Positions 6,205-6,552 of a stretch of 6,552 bases of DNA are shown here, piece by piece (positions within the stretch are counted from its first letter, which is position 1; each line of letters starts with the position of its first letter). The stretch is from Armatimonadota bacterium. Lineage in GTDB: Bacteria; Armatimonadota; Zipacnadia; Zipacnadales; UBA11051. Below the pieces are notes generated by a model that had not been told where the DNA came from, searched no databases, and saw only the letters and a program-made list of their open reading frames with translations. A program made the position numbers and the translations under genes. Where the stretch lies: contig DPJP01000423.1 of NCBI GenBank assembly GCA_003542955.1, forward strand, positions 377 through 6,928, in the 5' to 3' direction.

Positions 6205-6552
6205 ATGCTCATCGGCGGAGAGACGGTCGGCGAGGGCATACTCAGCGAAGTCACCAACCCGTATGACGGCACCGTCATCGACACGATCATCGAGGCGACG
6301 CCGGAGCATGTCGAGGCGGCCGTGGCTGCGGCGCAGGCCGCCCTCCGGCCGATGGCGGAGCTGACAGCCTACGAGCGGGGCGAGCGGCTCTATGCCGCCT
6401 ACCGGATGCTCTCGGAGCGGTCGGGGCAGTTCGCCACCACCATCTGCCAGGAGGTCGGCAAGACCATCCGGGAGGCGACTGGCGAGGTCGGCCGGGCGCT
6501 CGAGGTTCTGCGGCTGAGCGCCGAGGAGGCCCGCCGCTTCGCCGGCGATCAC
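6205..6552 (+). CDS. NAD(P)-dependent aldehyde dehydrogenase, N-terminal part (3' end outside window)
   Basis: The first 116 residues of an aldehyde dehydrogenase superfamily protein are present and in frame to the last base. Family hallmarks are the opening MLIGGETVGEG (1-11), VTNPYDGTVID (16-26), the EHVEAAVAAAQAA helix (34-46), ERGERL (57-62) and EVGKTIREATGEVGRAL (83-99), the conserved E.GK..xEA..EV.RA segment. The NAD-binding Gly loop, catalytic Cys and general-base Glu would lie beyond the window. ATG at 6205 is supported by GGAGGG 7 bases upstream (6192-6197) and by the family's usual N-terminus beginning there. The enzyme oxidises an aldehyde, or a semialdehyde in IolA-like members, to the acid or acyl-CoA. 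Divergent orientation with overlapping promoters suggests joint control with the oxidoreductase. The specific substrate (lactaldehyde, malonate semialdehyde, glyceraldehyde-type) cannot be decided from this fragment. Confidence 0.9.
   Translation, partial: MLIGGETVGEGILSEVTNPYDGTVIDTIIEATPEHVEAAVAAAQAALRPMAELTAYERGERLYAAYRMLSERSGQFATTICQEVGKTIREATGEVGRALEVLRLSAEEARRFAGDH

Noticed and set aside
6133..6552. Minus-strand open frame opposite the aldehyde dehydrogenase
   Set aside because: The plus strand gives a clear aldehyde dehydrogenase N-terminus with a good ribosome site; the opposite frame has no recognisable features.
1..6552. Insertion sequences, CRISPR arrays, tRNA or rRNA genes
   Set aside because: I saw no transposase, terminal repeats, regularly spaced repeats, or RNA gene signatures anywhere in the window.

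Overview
The window is a GC-rich bacterial catabolic locus. Seven protein genes are supported: six on the minus strand and one, cut by the right edge, on the plus strand. The coding strand is identified by recognisable enzyme families, by Shine-Dalgarno sites at most starts, and by tight same-strand packing. The many long plus-strand open frames lie antisense to these genes and resemble no family. There is no phylogenetic marker here. The mix of Gfo/Idh/MocA oxidoreductase, xylose-isomerase-like TIM barrels, PIG-L deacetylase and creatininase-type hydrolase is common in carbohydrate-degrading environmental phyla such as Planctomycetota, Armatimonadota or Chloroflexota, but that placement is a weak inference.

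Layout from right to left. At 6205-6552 a plus-strand aldehyde dehydrogenase begins and runs off the window. The 299-base gap at 5906-6204 holds a compact divergent control region: two oppositely directed promoter-like sequences overlap each other around an inverted repeat with arms TATAGC and GCTATA. Minus-strand transcription from there would read a Gfo/Idh/MocA-type oxidoreductase (5905-4862), followed by a terminator-like hairpin (4832-4808). After a 223-base gap with no recognisable promoter comes a five-gene minus-strand run: a creatininase-family metal hydrolase (4638-3841), a PIG-L/LmbE-type deacetylase (3828-2995), two tandem paralogous xylose-isomerase-like TIM-barrel proteins (2952-2185 and 2140-1376), and a thiamine-diphosphate enzyme of the acetolactate-synthase superfamily (1304 to beyond base 1). 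Gaps in this run are 12, 42, 44 and 71 bases, consistent with one operon.

Taken together the families resemble the toolkit for breaking down a sugar, cyclitol or acylated sugar derivative. An oxidoreductase oxidises a hydroxyl, metal hydrolases open a ring or remove an acyl/amide group, TIM-barrel enzymes isomerise, epimerise or dehydrate, the ThDP enzyme cleaves a C-C bond next to a carbonyl, and the aldehyde dehydrogenase oxidises the aldehyde released. Family by family this parallels myo-inositol degradation (IolG, IolE/IolO-like TIM barrels, IolD-like ThDP enzyme, IolA-like dehydrogenase, and a creatininase-type hydrolase as proposed for IolN). The PIG-L gene and the TIM-barrel duplication do not fit the standard pathway. 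The substrate cannot be read from the sequence, and no transporter or regulator gene is present in the window.
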